64,000 bases of DNA from Dendrophyllia cribrosa (GCA_024195265.1 JAJLRJ010000011.1:3956866-4020865), one strand, 5' to 3'; positions 33,299-44,984 are shown, numbered from the stretch's first letter. Notes: a model not told the origin generated them from the sequence alone. Made by a program: numbers and translations.

Positions 33299-33344
33299 AG
33301 CAAGACTCGAGTTTCGGTTCTTAGGTGAACCTCATCAGTTGCTC
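33299..33344 (-). ncRNA. Hammerhead ribozyme motif, type I, minimal stem III
   Basis: On the minus strand every canonical part is present: stem I AGCAA paired with TTGCT; CTGATGA; stem II GGTTC-ACCTAA-GAACC (5 perfect pairs); GAAA; stem III as the self-complementary hexamer CTCGAG; then T-C, with cleavage predicted between plus positions 33303 and 33304. Type I hammerheads with such short stem III occur in Penelope-like elements and retrozymes. A second copy bounding a unit was not found nearby. Confidence 0.75.
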
Positions 33345-33960
33345 CCATAAGTAACTGTCTCGCGGAATAATATGAAATTATTCCGTTGTACATGAAATGT
33401 TTGCCGCTTTTGTACTCTTGGGAAGGATCGAATGTTCCGTTTTCTCATTGGCTCGTTTAATTGAACCAATAGCATTGGTGTAGTTTCGATCCGACGTTAC
33501 GTTGTGTTTCTTTCTGAGGCTTTATTCTTAATTTCATAGCATGTATGATATTTTCTGACACAAAGAACAATTCTTTTAGTGTTGTAGAGAGGAGGTCTCG
33601 TGTATGTCTCAATGAATTCAAGATACACTGCATATTTTTTCTACAACAGGCGTGTAATTCTTGTGTCAAGTTGTGTTTGCTTCATGCGTTCCATAATAGG
33701 ATATAGTCTTGTGCAACGTAGCGGACTATTCCTAATATATATTTTTCAAATATACGTAATGGTCAAAAATGGTTTTTAAGTATTACACCTTTTTTTAATT
33801 AGTAAATGATAAACAAAGCAATATTTGTCTGAAAAAAAAAATTCGTGCGGAGGGTTTCACCTGCCAAAAAAAAATCCTGCACAAGCAATGGGCGAAAAAA
33901 AAATTCGTGCAAGCTGAAAATCCCCCCCCCCCTCCCCCCCCCATCACTTTTCTAATGGTC
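33345..33960. other. Retroelement-like flank of the hammerhead
   Basis: A 70-codon minus-strand open frame at 33457-33669 could be a scrap of the element that carried the ribozyme, but I cannot match it to a protein family. C-rich runs at 33926-33951 follow. Confidence 0.3.
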
Positions 33961-33984
33961 CGTCCCTAAGCAGTAGTTTGGAGA

Positions 33985-34402
33985 AAAAGTGCAGGATCAC
34001 AAGGATGGAAGTGGATTACAGTTCATCAATTTTGATTTCGTGACAGGCGGTCAAGAAATCAAAGTTTCCATTCTGGTGGAATTTTGAGTTTTTTTACTCT
34101 TTTTTTTCGTCTTTTTAGTTGATATTTCTTTGCGTTTTCTTTATTGATTTCAAGACAGTAAAGCGAGCTTAAAGCAAGTTACTGTTCATAATCATGAAAA
34201 CACGATATTTCAGCCGAGACACTGTCCCTTTACTGAAGGGATGATAGCATGGACAAACCGGACAAACCGGATAAACTGCTCCCTCACTCGTGCTGTTGAC
34301 AAGTTCGATTGTTTCATTTGTTCAAACGTTTGCATTGTCGGATACTTCTTGTCCTTGAACATCGGAAACACTTCGAGATCAAAAAACGTAGGTTCTTTAG
34401 AA
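33985..34402 (-). pseudogene. Receptor 3' flank with C-terminal relic
   Basis: 33985-34402 is a diverged copy of 36655-37115. Its last part (about 34330-34402, around CATCGGAAACACTTCGAGAT) matches the extreme C-terminal coding sequence of the receptors. No helices remain. Confidence 0.65.
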
Positions 34403-34558
34403 ATAGACTATTACTTGACTGCGTCGTTACATCGTGTTCCCGGTTAACGCCCAGCCTGAACCTAAATTAACTCGACTGGTTGAAACTGGTTATCAAAGCT
34501 GAGATATAACTCAACTGAACAATTTATCAAAAAAGTGGTTACATAGATATGTTATTTA

Positions 34559-34786
34559 AGTGTCCAAAATCTTCTTACCAACCTTACGGTCTGCTAATGA
34601 AGCGGCACAGTATAAGACGCTAAAGTTGTATTACAATAACAAATACAATATTCATAATTCACATTGTCACATAGAACGCGATAACAACATTCTTAGTGAT
34701 TCCACGAGAGACGTTTGCATTGAAAATGGGGGTTAAACAGTTTGTTTGTTCAGTCGTGATTTTGACGCTGTGTTATTTTTCTTTTG
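34559..34786. repeat. Receptor 3' flank shared with 39260-39507
   Basis: CACAGTATAAGA and GACGCTGTGTTATTTTTCTT blocks are colinear with the 3' flank of receptor gene 5. Confidence 0.75.
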
Positions 34787-35779
34787 TTAATTAAGTTCGA
34801 TTACTTCATTTGTTCGGACGTTTACATTTTCAGATGCTTGTTGTCCTCCCAAATGTGAACATCGGAAACACTTCGAGATCAAAACAAGGAGCAACTTGAA
34901 GTTGCTCCAAATATCTTTGAACTCTCGCCTGAACTGCTTATTCGTAGCACCATATATAAAGGGGTTGATGGTACTGCTCAGGTAAAGAAGGAACCCGTAT
35001 GTAAGGTACGCCTATCGCGGCAGAGTGGGTTTCCCGCGCGCGACATCAATGATACCTATTATATAAATAGGAATCCAGCAAAACGCAAAGCCGGCCACTA
35101 CCGCCGCTAAGGTTTTGGTCACTTTGGCTTCTTCCACGTTTGCTCTGAGCTGCTCGAGAGAATTTTCACGCGAGAAAACTCGATTTGATCGCGAAACAAC
35201 ACTTTCGCGTAGCAGATTGTGATGAGTGTTAAGAGTGTCGCTTTGAACATAAAACTGTTAGCAATACCGTGGGTCGTGTTCACCATGCACATTGCTTTTC
35301 CTGGTTGGAACTTGTATCCGCCTTTTTCAAAAAGAAGCGGAGGCACTGAGGCAACGAGAGCCAAAAACCACACAATACCAATGTACATCAAAACCCTTTG
35401 TTTGTTAAATAACGCGATGTACTTTAAGGGTTTCACCACACAGAAATATCGGCTGACTGCGATTACTCCCGTGGATAGAAGAGATGCTGTTGAAAACGTT
35501 AACACTGCAAAACCCTGAAATCGGCAAAATCCAACGGCCGCGCGCCAGTATTGCAACTGATAAAGGCATACTGCAGACAGACATAAGAATATCGCTCACA
35601 GCCAGTGCTAAAACAAACATGTTGGTAAGCGTGCGAAGCCTCCGGTTTCTGTACACAGCGTAACAAACGGAGAGATTTCCAACGCCGGCCGCCACGTTGA
35701 TGACAGCAAGCAAAACTGTTTCAATCCAGACTAGATGCTCGGACCTTTTAGAAAGCTGACGAGAAAGCGATCCTTCCAT
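34787..35779 (-). pseudogene. GPCR pseudogene 3 (frameshifts and a stop)
   Basis: Nearly full-length relative. The first frame (35405-35779) covers TM1 to the start of TM3. A small deletion after GRW shifts to the frame of 35119-35556, which covers TM3-TM5 with SRY and an altered second extracellular loop. A second frameshift falls in intracellular loop 3. The TM6-TM7 part has TAG in KPTLPR-stop-AY. Its closest relative by 3' flank is gene 5. Confidence 0.9.
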
Positions 35780-36289
35780 GGCTCAGTTGTCACCTCACAA
35801 TTTTAATCACCCTTTCTTGTTATAATCTTAGCGAAGTTCTTGCATCAGTTTCGGTGCAATTAAAACTCTCGCCACAAAGAATTTGTTTTCGATCTAAGTT
35901 TTGCACCTGCGGCAGGTGTTATTCATCCCAAATGAGGACTTTTTATCTCAATAACCATTTTTAACATAAATTCTACGTGTCTGATGTATATTTTTTTTAG
36001 TTTTCTGACTTTAAGTAAACATACCCGATGCGATCATAATGTTGTGCAAATACTATTTGCATAACAAACAATGGAGTCAGACCTGTTGTGTAAGCCTATT
36101 AAAAGTCAGAGGTACATGTCTTATGGTGTCTTGATGACGACAGAGAAGTAGAGAATCAGACACGAGGCTTTGAAATGCATTTGAGGAACGTCTGTTTCTG
36201 TTTAGTTTGTAAATAACCTGGCAAGTCTGTTTAATCACTATAAATAAAACCCTTCAACCTCCCGTCTGCTTCAGTCAAACGCTAAGTCG

Positions 36290-36480
36290 AGAATTAAAGA
36301 AGATAAATATAAATAGTTAATGAACCCACGTTTAATACAACGTCGTCACGTAGTAGGAAATAATCTTGAACTTTATGGTATAAACTAACGGTTCCAACGT
36401 AATGAAATTTCAAAAGTTGAGAGTAACTGTTTATTTCATGTTCTGTGTTGTCATATTCCCCAATACACAGAACACAATCA
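36290..36480. repeat. Upstream segment shared with 49125-50060 (empty site)
   Basis: AATATAAATAGTTAATGAAC through CTTTATGGTATAAACTAACGG matches the borders of the MITE at 49211-49963 and lacks that MITE. Confidence 0.75.
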
Positions 36481-36654
36481 AAGCATTCATGAGTCGTTCA
36501 AGGTAACGCGTTTAACGTAGAAAAATTTCTTAAATGGACACTGTCACGACGAAATAGCGAAATTGTGTTTACTCAATTTCTATGTTAGATCGCCACATGC
36601 CATCAAATATACAACTAAATTGGATAAAAATATTCTTTAGAGCAAAACAGAAGC

Positions 36655-37068
36655 AGTAGTTTGGTGAAAAAGTACAGGATTACAAGGATAAAAGTGGATT
36701 ACAGTTCATCAATTTTGATTTCGTGACAGGCGGTCAAGAAATCAAAGTTTCTTTCTGGTGGAATTTTGACGGTTTTTTAGTCGTTATTTTGTCTTTATAG
36801 TTGATATTTCCTGGCGTTTATCAATTTTTGGCGATGTTTCCTTTATATTTCAAGACAGTAAAGCGATCTTAAAGCAAGTTCCAGACCTGTTCATAATCAT
36901 GAAAAACACGATATTTCAGCCGAGACACTGTCTCTTTATTGAAGGGGTGATAACATGGACAAACCGGACAAACCGGATAAACTGCCCCCTCACTCGTGCT
37001 GTTGATGTTGTTTTATTTCCCTTTCTGATTCAAGTTTGATTGTTTCATTTGTTCAAACGTTTAAATTT
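36655..37068. repeat. Receptor 3' flank shared with 33985-34330
   Basis: Blocks such as GTGACAGGCGGTCAAGAAAT and ACAAACCGGACAAACCGGAT are colinear in both copies. Confidence 0.8.
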
Positions 37069-37461
37069 TCAGATACTTCTTGCCCTTTCGAATTTGAACA
37101 TCGGAAACACTTCGAGACCAAAGAAAGTAGGTTGCCCAAAATAGCCCCTTGTACTCTCGCCTGAAGTGCCTGTTCGTAGCACATGACATCGACAAAAAGT
37201 TGCCCCGAAAATCCACCGGCCTAGCGCCAACGTTGCAACGGAAAAAGGTATACTGCAGACAGATATTAGACTATCAATCACAGCCAGTGCGACAACAAAC
37301 ATGACTGGAAGCGTGCGAAGTGTCTTGTTTCTATGCAAAGGGTAACAAACGGAGAGATTTCTAAAGAAGGCCGCTGCGTTGATGACCAAAAGTAAGGCTG
37401 TTTCTATCCAGACTTGATGCAGCGCCCTTTTATGAAGCTCAAGGGAGAGTGATTTCTCCAT
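37069..37461 (-). pseudogene. GPCR relic 4 with large internal deletion
   Basis: Starts MEKSLSLELHKR and covers TM1, TM2 and the first residues of TM3 (FGATFCRC). It then jumps directly to the C-terminal tail coding sequence (normally ATNRHFRREY), read in another frame. About 650 bp are missing. The open frame is 131 codons from the family start and continues 60 nt further upstream to another ATG (37521). It would make a two-helix protein, most likely non-functional. Confidence 0.85.
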
Positions 37462-37795
37462 ATTTGTCAACCCTGGCTGGAGTTTAGATGGAAATGAAAG
37501 AACGGCAGATGTTATTGTCAACTCTATTAAAAGTTGTTTTGGACAAAAATATTGGCAGGGACATTTCCAACTTTATCGCATTTCTGATCCGATCCATTTC
37601 CGACTCATTCATTCATTCATTGATTCATTCATTATTTTTATTTACATGCGAATGAAAACTTATCTAGTGAACGGGCTGTACACAATGAAAAGGAGGTTTA
37701 AGATAATTGGGATAAGGCCTTTTACTGAACTTAAATCATTATTTTCGTGTCACATGCCGGATTTCCTCAAGCTTTTTATTATTATTGTTCCTTTG

Positions 37796-38380
37796 CCGTT
37801 TTACAGGCATAAAAAAACCCAGTGTTCTTGCGCTTCCAGGTAAAATATATTACTTACCTACTACGAATTTCATAACAGACGTTTTCTATCACTTTGTATT
37901 ACAAAGTCTAAAATTAGTACTCGACTTCGCTCAGTGACTTGAAATCTTTTCAGATCTGAATTTCAATTTTTTCCGCTTACAGTTTGATTTGCCTTGATCA
38001 TGAATTGTCGTAATTAACATTGGAAAACGTGTACAGAAGCATTGGTTGGTGCCAAAAAGTGTGAAAAGGAATCAGTACTGAACTTCACTAACCTATTTCC
38101 ACTAGTCTTTAAGACCGTGAAAGAGTACGACTTTGCCTTATACAGCTTATACACTAATAACAACTAATGTCAAATAAATTATAAACATTAATTGGTGTGT
38201 TCCTAAACCATAATTTATCTAGGCCGGAGAATTATAGCGTTTACATATGTTCTGTTTACATTCGAAAGTTGTCTTTTATTTTGAATTTATTTTATTTCTT
38301 GACGCTTTTTTCTTCGATTAGTACATTGTCTTCTTACTATATGGAAATTGCTTAAAATAATTCATATTCGTATTTGTATT
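37796..38380 (+). repeat. Dispersed flank repeat, copy 1 of 3
   Basis: Shares AACCCAGTGTTCTTG, GAATTGTCG-AATTAACATTG and CTAACCTATTTCCAC blocks with 57290-57490 and 59645-60150. All three lie beside receptor loci. Confidence 0.75.
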
Positions 38381-38574
38381 AATGTTATTTTTTTCATTTT
38401 TAAAAGCCGCTGGTCAGCTAAGTTGGTAGGGCATCAGTCAGCAGATCGGGAAATCGCGGGCTTGAAAACCGATCATGAGCCAGATCAACACCAGCCTGCG
38501 AATACAGCTGCCTCTAATCGCTGCCGGCTGTTTGGGGCGAGAGACGGCTGTATATTAACCCTTTAACTGCCAAG

Positions 38575-38855
38575 AGTGCCAAAGAACAAAATTCAAGAAA
38601 AATCCCAAATTTCATTTTGTACTGAAACATTGAAAAACTAATGGTACCATGAAAAAGTACTGCTGAAGAGGTTTCATTTAAATGGTCACACCATAGGATT
38701 TCATCAATAGACTCAAAAGTTAGAACAAATGGTACCATGCAAAAGTACTGCTGAAGAGGTTTCATTTGAATGGTCACACCATAGGATTTCATCCACAGAC
38801 TCAAAAGTTAGAACCACACACTGTCTCCATAATTGACTCTGGCAGTGAAAGAGTT
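38575..38855. repeat. Tandem repeat, two units of about 93 bp
   Basis: ACAAATGGTACCATGCAAAA to ACTCAAAAGTTAGAAC is present twice. A third single copy lies at about 53645-53800, with the same ATTGACTCTG end. Confidence 0.8.
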
Positions 38856-39507
38856 AATCATTTATTTATTTATAAGTTGTTTTTATGTGTACCACTTTCC
38901 TTACTCGGCCTATTAGCATACTATTGATAGGGGCCTAATCAGCCCCAACAACCCGAGTTATCATCATCATCATCATCATCTGCAGGTTAGAGTAACACTC
39001 ATGGTCTTAAAAACTGAGTACGAAGGTGCTTAGACATATTTTTATGACATAGTTTAGACCTGTACGTGGCTCGAATGACCACGTAGAATCCCGTCTGCCT
39101 TGGGACGCAACAAAACGCTGGCTGTGATTACCCCGAGTGTTATACATCAGTTCGCTCACAGTCTCGTCCAATCCCAGATCCTCCTGGCGCTCTTAGCCGC
39201 CGAAGCCTGAGTGAAAAGAGGTTTATTGGACAATTTGTTTTTGAAAAGGGCCTTATTTAGTGTCCAAAGTCTTGTTGCAGACCAAGAGGTCTATTAATGT
39301 AGACACAGTATAAGATGCTAAAGTTATTTCACAATTACAAATACAATGTACATTATTTACAAGGAACGCGATAACCAGCATTCTTTAACCATTCCACTAA
39401 AACCTTTTTGAACGGATGCCTGCATTGAAAATGGGGATTAAATCAATTATTTCCATTTATTCTTTCGAATTCAGTCGTGATATTGACGCTGTGTTATTTT
39501 TCTTTTA

Positions 39508-40527
39508 TTAATTAAGTTCGATTACTTCATTTGTTTTGACGTTTGCATTTTCAGATGCTTGGTGTCCTCCCAAATTTGAACATCGGAAACACTTCGAAAT
39601 CAAAGAACGTAGTTTGCCCAAAATATCCTTGTACTCTTGCCTAAAGTGCCTGTTCGTAGCACCATATATGAAGGGGTTAATGGTGCTGCTCAGGTAGGCC
39701 AAGAACGCGTATGTAAGGTAAGCCTGTCGCGGCAAAGTGGGTTTCCCGCGCGCGGCATCAATGTAATCGATGATACAGATAGGAAGCCAGCAAAGCGCGA
39801 AGCCAGCCATCACCGTCGCTACAGTCTTGGTCACTTTGGCTTCTTCTATGTTAGCTCTGACCTGCTCAGGGTTATTTTGATGCGAGAAAACCTGATTTGA
39901 CCGTGAAACTGTGTAAAACACTTTGGCGTAGCAGATTGTAATGAGTGTTAAGGGTGTTGCTATATACACGCATTCAATGAAGGCAGTATAAGCGATGTTT
40001 GTGTAGAATGTGTACATGCACATTGCTTTTCCTGGTTGGAACTTGTATCCGCCGCCTTCTTTAAAAAGAAACGGAGGCAGTGAGGCAACGAGGGGCACAC
40101 ACCACACAACAGCAATATACATCATAACTCTTCGTTTGTTAAATAACGCGATGTACTTTATTGGTTTCACCGCACAGAAATATCGGCTGACTGCGATAAC
40201 TCCCATGGTAAGAAGAGATGTCGTTGCCAAGGTAAACATTGCGAAACCCTGAAATCGACAAAAACTTGAACCGAAAATCCACCGGCCGCGCGCCAGTGTT
40301 GCAACTGAAAAAGGCAAACTGCAGACAGATATTAGAATATCGCTCACAGCCAGTGCGACAACAAACATGTTGGTAAGCGTGCGAAGCCTCTGGTTTCTGT
40401 ACACAACGTAACAAACGAAGAGGTTTCCAAAGAAGGCCGCAACGTTGATGACAGCAAGCAAAACTGTTTCAGTCCAAACTAGATGCTCTGCCCTTTTAGA
40501 AAGCTGACGAGAAAGCGATTCTTGCAT
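39508..40527 (-). CDS. Class A GPCR, cluster gene 5, intact
   Basis: 339 residues, single exon, starting MQESLSRQLSKRAEH. All landmarks seen in gene 1 are present at matching positions, with one extra Gly in loop 2 (EGGGYKF). The TM3 motif is SRY (114-116) rather than NRY or DRY. TM6 has CWLP and TM7 has NPFIY. The tail NEVIELN is also readable in pseudogene 3. Its 3' flank is shared with pseudogene 3, and the upstream leader (TCACCTCACAATTTGAATCT) with other members. Seven-helix surface receptor of unknown ligand. Confidence 0.93.
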   Translation of the reverse strand: MQESLSRQLSKRAEHLVWTETVLLAVINVAAFFGNLFVCYVVYRNQRLRTLTNMFVVALAVSDILISVCSLPFSVATLARGRWIFGSSFCRFQGFAMFTLATTSLLTMGVIAVSRYFCAVKPIKYIALFNKRRVMMYIAVVWCVPLVASLPPFLFKEGGGYKFQPGKAMCMYTFYTNIAYTAFIECVYIATPLTLITICYAKVFYTVSRSNQVFSHQNNPEQVRANIEEAKVTKTVATVMAGFALCWLPICIIDYIDAARGKPTLPRQAYLTYAFLAYLSSTINPFIYGATNRHFRQEYKDILGKLRSLISKCFRCSNLGGHQASENANVKTNEVIELN

Positions 40528-41150
40528 GACTTATCACCTCACAATTTGAATCTTTCTGAGTTATAATCTTAGCGAAGTCCTTGCCGTATCAGTTTAAGAG
40601 CGAATAAAAACCTCATTCCGCATTTCCAAATAAGGACCTTTTACCTCAACAACCAGTGTTAATATAAATTAAACCTGTCCGGTATCTTAATTTAACTGAT
40701 TTTATTCTCTTAAAGTTCTGTTGACACCACAAAACGGCTGATGTTTTTAATTACCAAATACCAAAGGCCGATGCTGTTCTGCACTCCCAAACAAGGAATT
40801 TTAACCTCAATGATTGTTTTTACTATAAATTCTACCTGTCTGATATCTCAATTTAAATTTATTCTTTTTTTTACTTGCGGCATTTTGCCAGCACTCAGAC
40901 TCCAACCGTGATGATAATTAAGTAAATTGCAAAAAATGGAATCAAGTTTCTTGCGCGGCGTAAGCCTTTGCATAAATATTGACAGGGACTGAGATGTGGA
41001 AAAACTGGACAAGGCTTAGGAATTTATTTCAGTGAAGATAGCATGACATTTGAAGATTTTTGATGAAGAATCAACGTTAAACGAAGAGCGTTAGATAATA
41101 TTGTGAGAAGAAAAAGAGGCAGTCGAAATTCGGGGTAAAACACGATCTTC

Positions 41151-41567
41151 TTAAGGCGGGACTTAACCTAAATTTGAATGAAATTTGACGAGGTTTTAAG
41201 AAGGGTTAGGAGTAAGAAAATGATTTTTGGAACGCCAACAGACAGTCGATACCCACGTAAGAGCACCCCAGGTTGCTAGTGGACTAACTTGGTATCCGTC
41301 TATTAATTATTAACTACAAATTCTAATTATAAAACTTCACTAAATCTTCAATATTTCTTATTTCTCTAAATTTTACCAATCCTTTGAGAAAAACTATTTC
41401 CTCCCAAACATACCCAAAAATCACCCAAAAATTTACAAAACACCCCATAACATAGATTTATGTTTTAAGCATAGAGTTTTTGGATTGCTTGAAAAGTGAA
41501 CGAGATATTTCCATTAAAGTTATGTCAAGTGGCGGAAAAGTGGCGTTTAGGTTAAGTCCCGCCTTAA
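41151..41567. mobile_element. TTAA-flanked MITE
   Basis: Inverted ends GGCGGGACTTAACCTAAA and complement, both bordered by TTAA, with a 409-bp interior and no transposase. piggyBac-type by target duplication only. Confidence 0.75.
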
Positions 41568-42109
41568 TTTGGCACGTATTAAAAATGAAAGTGTCTTCGC
41601 TGTCGCTTTGAAATACCGAAATGTTGTCAAATATAATATTGCAAGCCGAGGAAGACAATGAGTATTTATAAAAGAGCCACGCACCTATTGGGTGCCCCTT
41701 TCTTACTTTCTAAAGTGTATAGACAGGGCTTAACTTCCAAAAATGTTTTGTGCATAATGCTTGATAGGGATCACCTTTATTATTTCAAGTTCCTCTTGTT
41801 ATGCCTCCGTAATGATAAATGTTTGTTGAGTAAGTTTGTGAGTTTGCCAACAACCTGCTGCAGCTATTGGATCAGCTGTTGGATCAGCGTTTTGTGACAA
41901 TCATAAAACCTTCAACTTCCCGACTTTAATCTTATGCTAAGTCAATAAAGAAAAATTCAACATCACTTAGCAGTTCGTTATTTTACATGTAAAGACATCT
42001 GTTTAGTTCTTGGAAATTCTACTTATAACGGAAAGGTTAATAGCGGTCATTTTCGTTTTCATTTCATATCGCAGTATTCATCCCGTACACCTTTCTTTTC
42101 TTTGTGTGT

Positions 42110-42291
42110 TAAAGGCCCACCTTCACCCAGAATGCTGCGCGCGCCGTGATCACTTTTCTGTGCTGAATTTCGTGTAACACGAAATTCACGCTTGAATGCG
42201 TGCAACCAATCAGATCACGCGTTTGAACAATGGAGCATTTCAAAACAAAAACAAACGACCGCAACGTCTTTTGGGTGAAGGTGGGCCTTTA
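42110..42291. mobile_element. Short MITE with TA duplication
   Basis: Ends AAGGCCCACCTTCACCCA and TGGGTGAAGGTGGGCCTT, bordered by TA; 178 bp. A small hairpin CGTGTAACACG lies inside. Confidence 0.8.
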
Positions 42292-42876
42292 AATTTAGAA
42301 TATTATTTGTCTTGACATCTTTTTCAGTAGACATCCCCAGAATTGTCTTTGCCAAAAATCATATTAGACAAATAATTAAACACACGGCCCTAGAAAATTA
42401 TTATCCATAATATGCACATTAAACTTGGTGAAGAAACCCTTATTTTATTCTTCAAAAAAAGCATACTAATAAGACATAAAAATAATTATTAAATATTTAA
42501 TAGCAACAAGTCATACTAATAAGACATAGTCTAATAATTATTCGACATTATTATTATTATTATTATTCGAATCTGACGTCATTTTACCTTATTAGGGAAA
42601 AAGAAAGCGCAAAATACTCGAGCGTATTACACAGTAGATTGCCGTATTACACCACAGTGTCCCGGTTTAAAGACACAGAAGCTATTATAAATAAAGGAAT
42701 TTCAGTCGAACAATAAATCCATTGCTCGCATTTTTTCTTGCTCCTGCAGGACTCGAAAAAAATACTACGCAACTCGTGAAACATCCCCGCGTATTATCTC
42801 TTCAACCATCGAATAAGGTGTATTTGAAACATTTTAGAGTTCAAATACACACCAAAGCGAGTGCAAATATTATGCA

Positions 42877-42928
42877 CTTATTGATTGAGTGGGAGGGCGG
42901 ACGGGAAAATATTTGGCTCGAGGTCATG

Positions 42929-42966
<38 letters not shown>

Positions 42967-43018
42967 GAGAGCCAAATATTTTCCCGTCCGGCCAGACCTA
43001 ACTCAGTCAATAAGTATT
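42877..43018. repeat. Foldback element
   Basis: About 60-bp arms (TTATTGATTGAGT...GGCGGACGGGAAAATATTTGG and complement) surround a loop containing CGAGCGCAGCGAGGTCCG. It resembles the hairpin at 2.85 kb in design, not in sequence. Confidence 0.75.
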
Positions 43019-43381
43019 TTATAATATGACTAGAAAGTACAAGAATAGTCGTGCAGTGCGAGGTCGCTTGAACTCGAGCGGGGCCGGACGGCTTTTTCTG
43101 GACCGGCTCACGTCAACCCGTCCGGTCCCGCTCACGTCACCTTGCGATTCTATTTTCTGTAGGATTGCGTCAGCGGAGCCGTACGGTCATATTATAAAAC
43201 ACGTTATTACACTCTTCTGACCTCGCGCTAGAAAGCACTTTAAAAAACTTTAAAATTTGACGAGAGAAGGTCACTGTCTCATAATAAACAACGGCGGAAA
43301 ATTGTGTAATAAGGCTGCGTATTTTTGCTAGTCAATTTGTTTTTCAGTCGTTTGGTTTGGTCCTGGATTTAAACGTCCGAA

Positions 43382-43676
43382 TCATCTCGAATACAAAGAC
43401 TTAGTGGGAAGGTTGCCCAAAATAGCTTTGAACTCTCTCCTGAAGTGTTTGTTCGTAGCACCATATATGAAGGGGTTGATGGTGCTGCTCAATGAATAAG
43501 CCAAGGATACGCCTTTCAAAACAGTGGGTTTCCCGCGCGCGGCGTCAAAGTAATCGATAATACAAAAAGAGATTTCCAAAGAAGGCCGCCACGTTGATGA
43601 CAGCAAGCAAAACTGTTTCAGTCCAAACTAGATGTTCAGACAATTTAGAAAGCTGATGAGAAAGCGATTCTTCCAT
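43382..43676 (-). pseudogene. GPCR relic 6: TM1 fused to TM6-TM7
   Basis: From the start (MEESLSHQLSK) through TM1 (NVAAFFGNL) it reads normally. At about 43570 it jumps out of frame to the end of TM6 (IIDYFDAARGKPT), then TM7 with NPFIY and the tail. About 700 bp are deleted. Its promoter region is separated from the start codon by an insertion (43715-44175). Confidence 0.87.
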
Positions 43677-43715
43677 GACTTGTCACCTCACAATTTGAAT
43701 CTTTCTGGGTTAGTT

Positions 43716-43756
<41 letters not shown>

Positions 43757-43768
43757 CTGGGCACTGGG

Positions 43769-43800
<32 letters not shown>
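43716..43800. repeat. (AAT)n and (ATT)n facing microsatellites
   Basis: About eleven AAT units, a short spacer with TCTGGGCACTGGG, then about ten ATT units. The two runs are complementary and can fold into one long hairpin. Confidence 0.9.
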
Positions 43801-43804
<4 letters not shown>

Positions 43805-44003
43805 ACTATTGAAAGATGAAGTGGCAAAACTCTGGCACATGCGGAAAGTCACTGTCGTCCCAGTTGTTATCGGGGCACTTGGTGCCATTTCAGTCAACTG
43901 TGAGAAGTACATGAAGCAAATTGGTGTAACCAGAAGAATGGAAACTATTCAGAAAACAGCATTGTTGGGTACAGCAAAGATCCTGAGTTCCATAAAACAG
44001 GTG
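43800..44003 (+). pseudogene. LINE 3'-end remnant
   Basis: Encodes LLKDEVAKLWHMRKVTVVPV, VIGALGAISVNCEKY and TIQKTALLGTAKIL. This is the C-terminal wording common to metazoan LINE ORF2 proteins (VPVVIGALG...KTALLGTARIL). No catalytic domain remains. Confidence 0.65.
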
Positions 44004-44175
44004 CCGCACGAGCAAAGGCGCGACCCCCAAGGGTAGAACAATTGACTTTAAGAACTGACAGAAGAAGTTGTGTCGAAGAGCGTAGAAAGTAATTAGATTC
44101 GACTTTCATAGACAAAAGATCATTAATATACGGCGGAGCTTGGTTGTTTAAGGACTTGTAGACAATTTGGTGCAA
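43945..44175 (-). pseudogene. CR1/L2-like LINE C-terminal remnant
   Basis: The minus-strand frame reads VYKSLNNQAPPYINDLL and GRAFARAAPVLWNS, the standard C-terminal region of CR1/L2-type reverse transcriptase proteins. It overlaps the end of the plus-strand LINE remnant, so two elements of opposite polarity were stacked here. Confidence 0.65.
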
Positions 44176-44194
44176 ATGAAACCCTCGTCACGAA

Positions 44195-44290
44195 GAATTT
44201 GTTTTCGATCTCAATAAAAGGGGTTTTAGCACATGCGGCAGATATTATTCCACATTCCCAAACAAGGATATTTTACCTCAATAACCATTT
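44195..44290 (-). promoter_or_regulatory. Conserved receptor upstream block, displaced
   Basis: GAATTTGTTTTCGATCTCAA and GCACATGCGGCAGAT as at 20.2 kb, here pushed about 500 bp away from the start of relic 6 by the inserted LINE and microsatellite DNA. Confidence 0.55.
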
Positions 44291-44414
44291 TTAATATGAA
44301 TTCTACCTTTTTGATATATATATAGATATATATATATATATTTAGTTTGCTTCCTTTTATAATTAGCAAACATATTGGATGCGATCGTGATGTTCTGTGA
44401 ATAACAAATAATGG

Positions 44415-44500
44415 CGTAAGGCCTGTTGTGTGTGTGTGGGTGGGGGGGGGGGGGGGTAGCGGGCGGGGAAGGGGGTGGGGGTGGGGGGAGTCGGGAGAAA
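44415..44500. repeat. G-rich low-complexity tract
   Basis: TGTGTGTGGG followed by runs of G on the plus strand. Confidence 0.85.
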
Positions 44501-44983
44501 AAGGTACGGGAAGTGTGATGTTCTGAGCCCTCTGTCCCCCCTGTTGTTTAAGGCTAAGTCACAAATAGATGTTGATGATGGACGAGAAGTCAAGAAAAAG
44601 TACGAGGCTCTGAAATGCATTTGACAAAAGTTCGTAATTTAAAAATATTTGGTGAAAGAACCAAACTAAAGGAATGCCAGAAGAAGGAAAACATATCCAG
44701 TCAAAGTTTGAGGTGCTAATCAATCTTCTCGTTCTGGCATGCAGTGCAAGTTATTTGTTTTCTATGGAATAGATGTCAAATAGCTTATTTAACTTACAAA
44801 TTGAATAATGTATGTTTAGCAACAATGGTACGCGCTTAACGAGTACCCCTTTTGCACTTTATCGTTATTTCATAACGACAAGATGAAGGTTATAAACTGA
44901 ACATGCCACCCCAAAACGTTTTTGCAACTTGATTTCCACAGCATATACAGAGACAGAGATAAACTTTTATATATCAAGTTTCT

Positions 44984-44984
44984 T

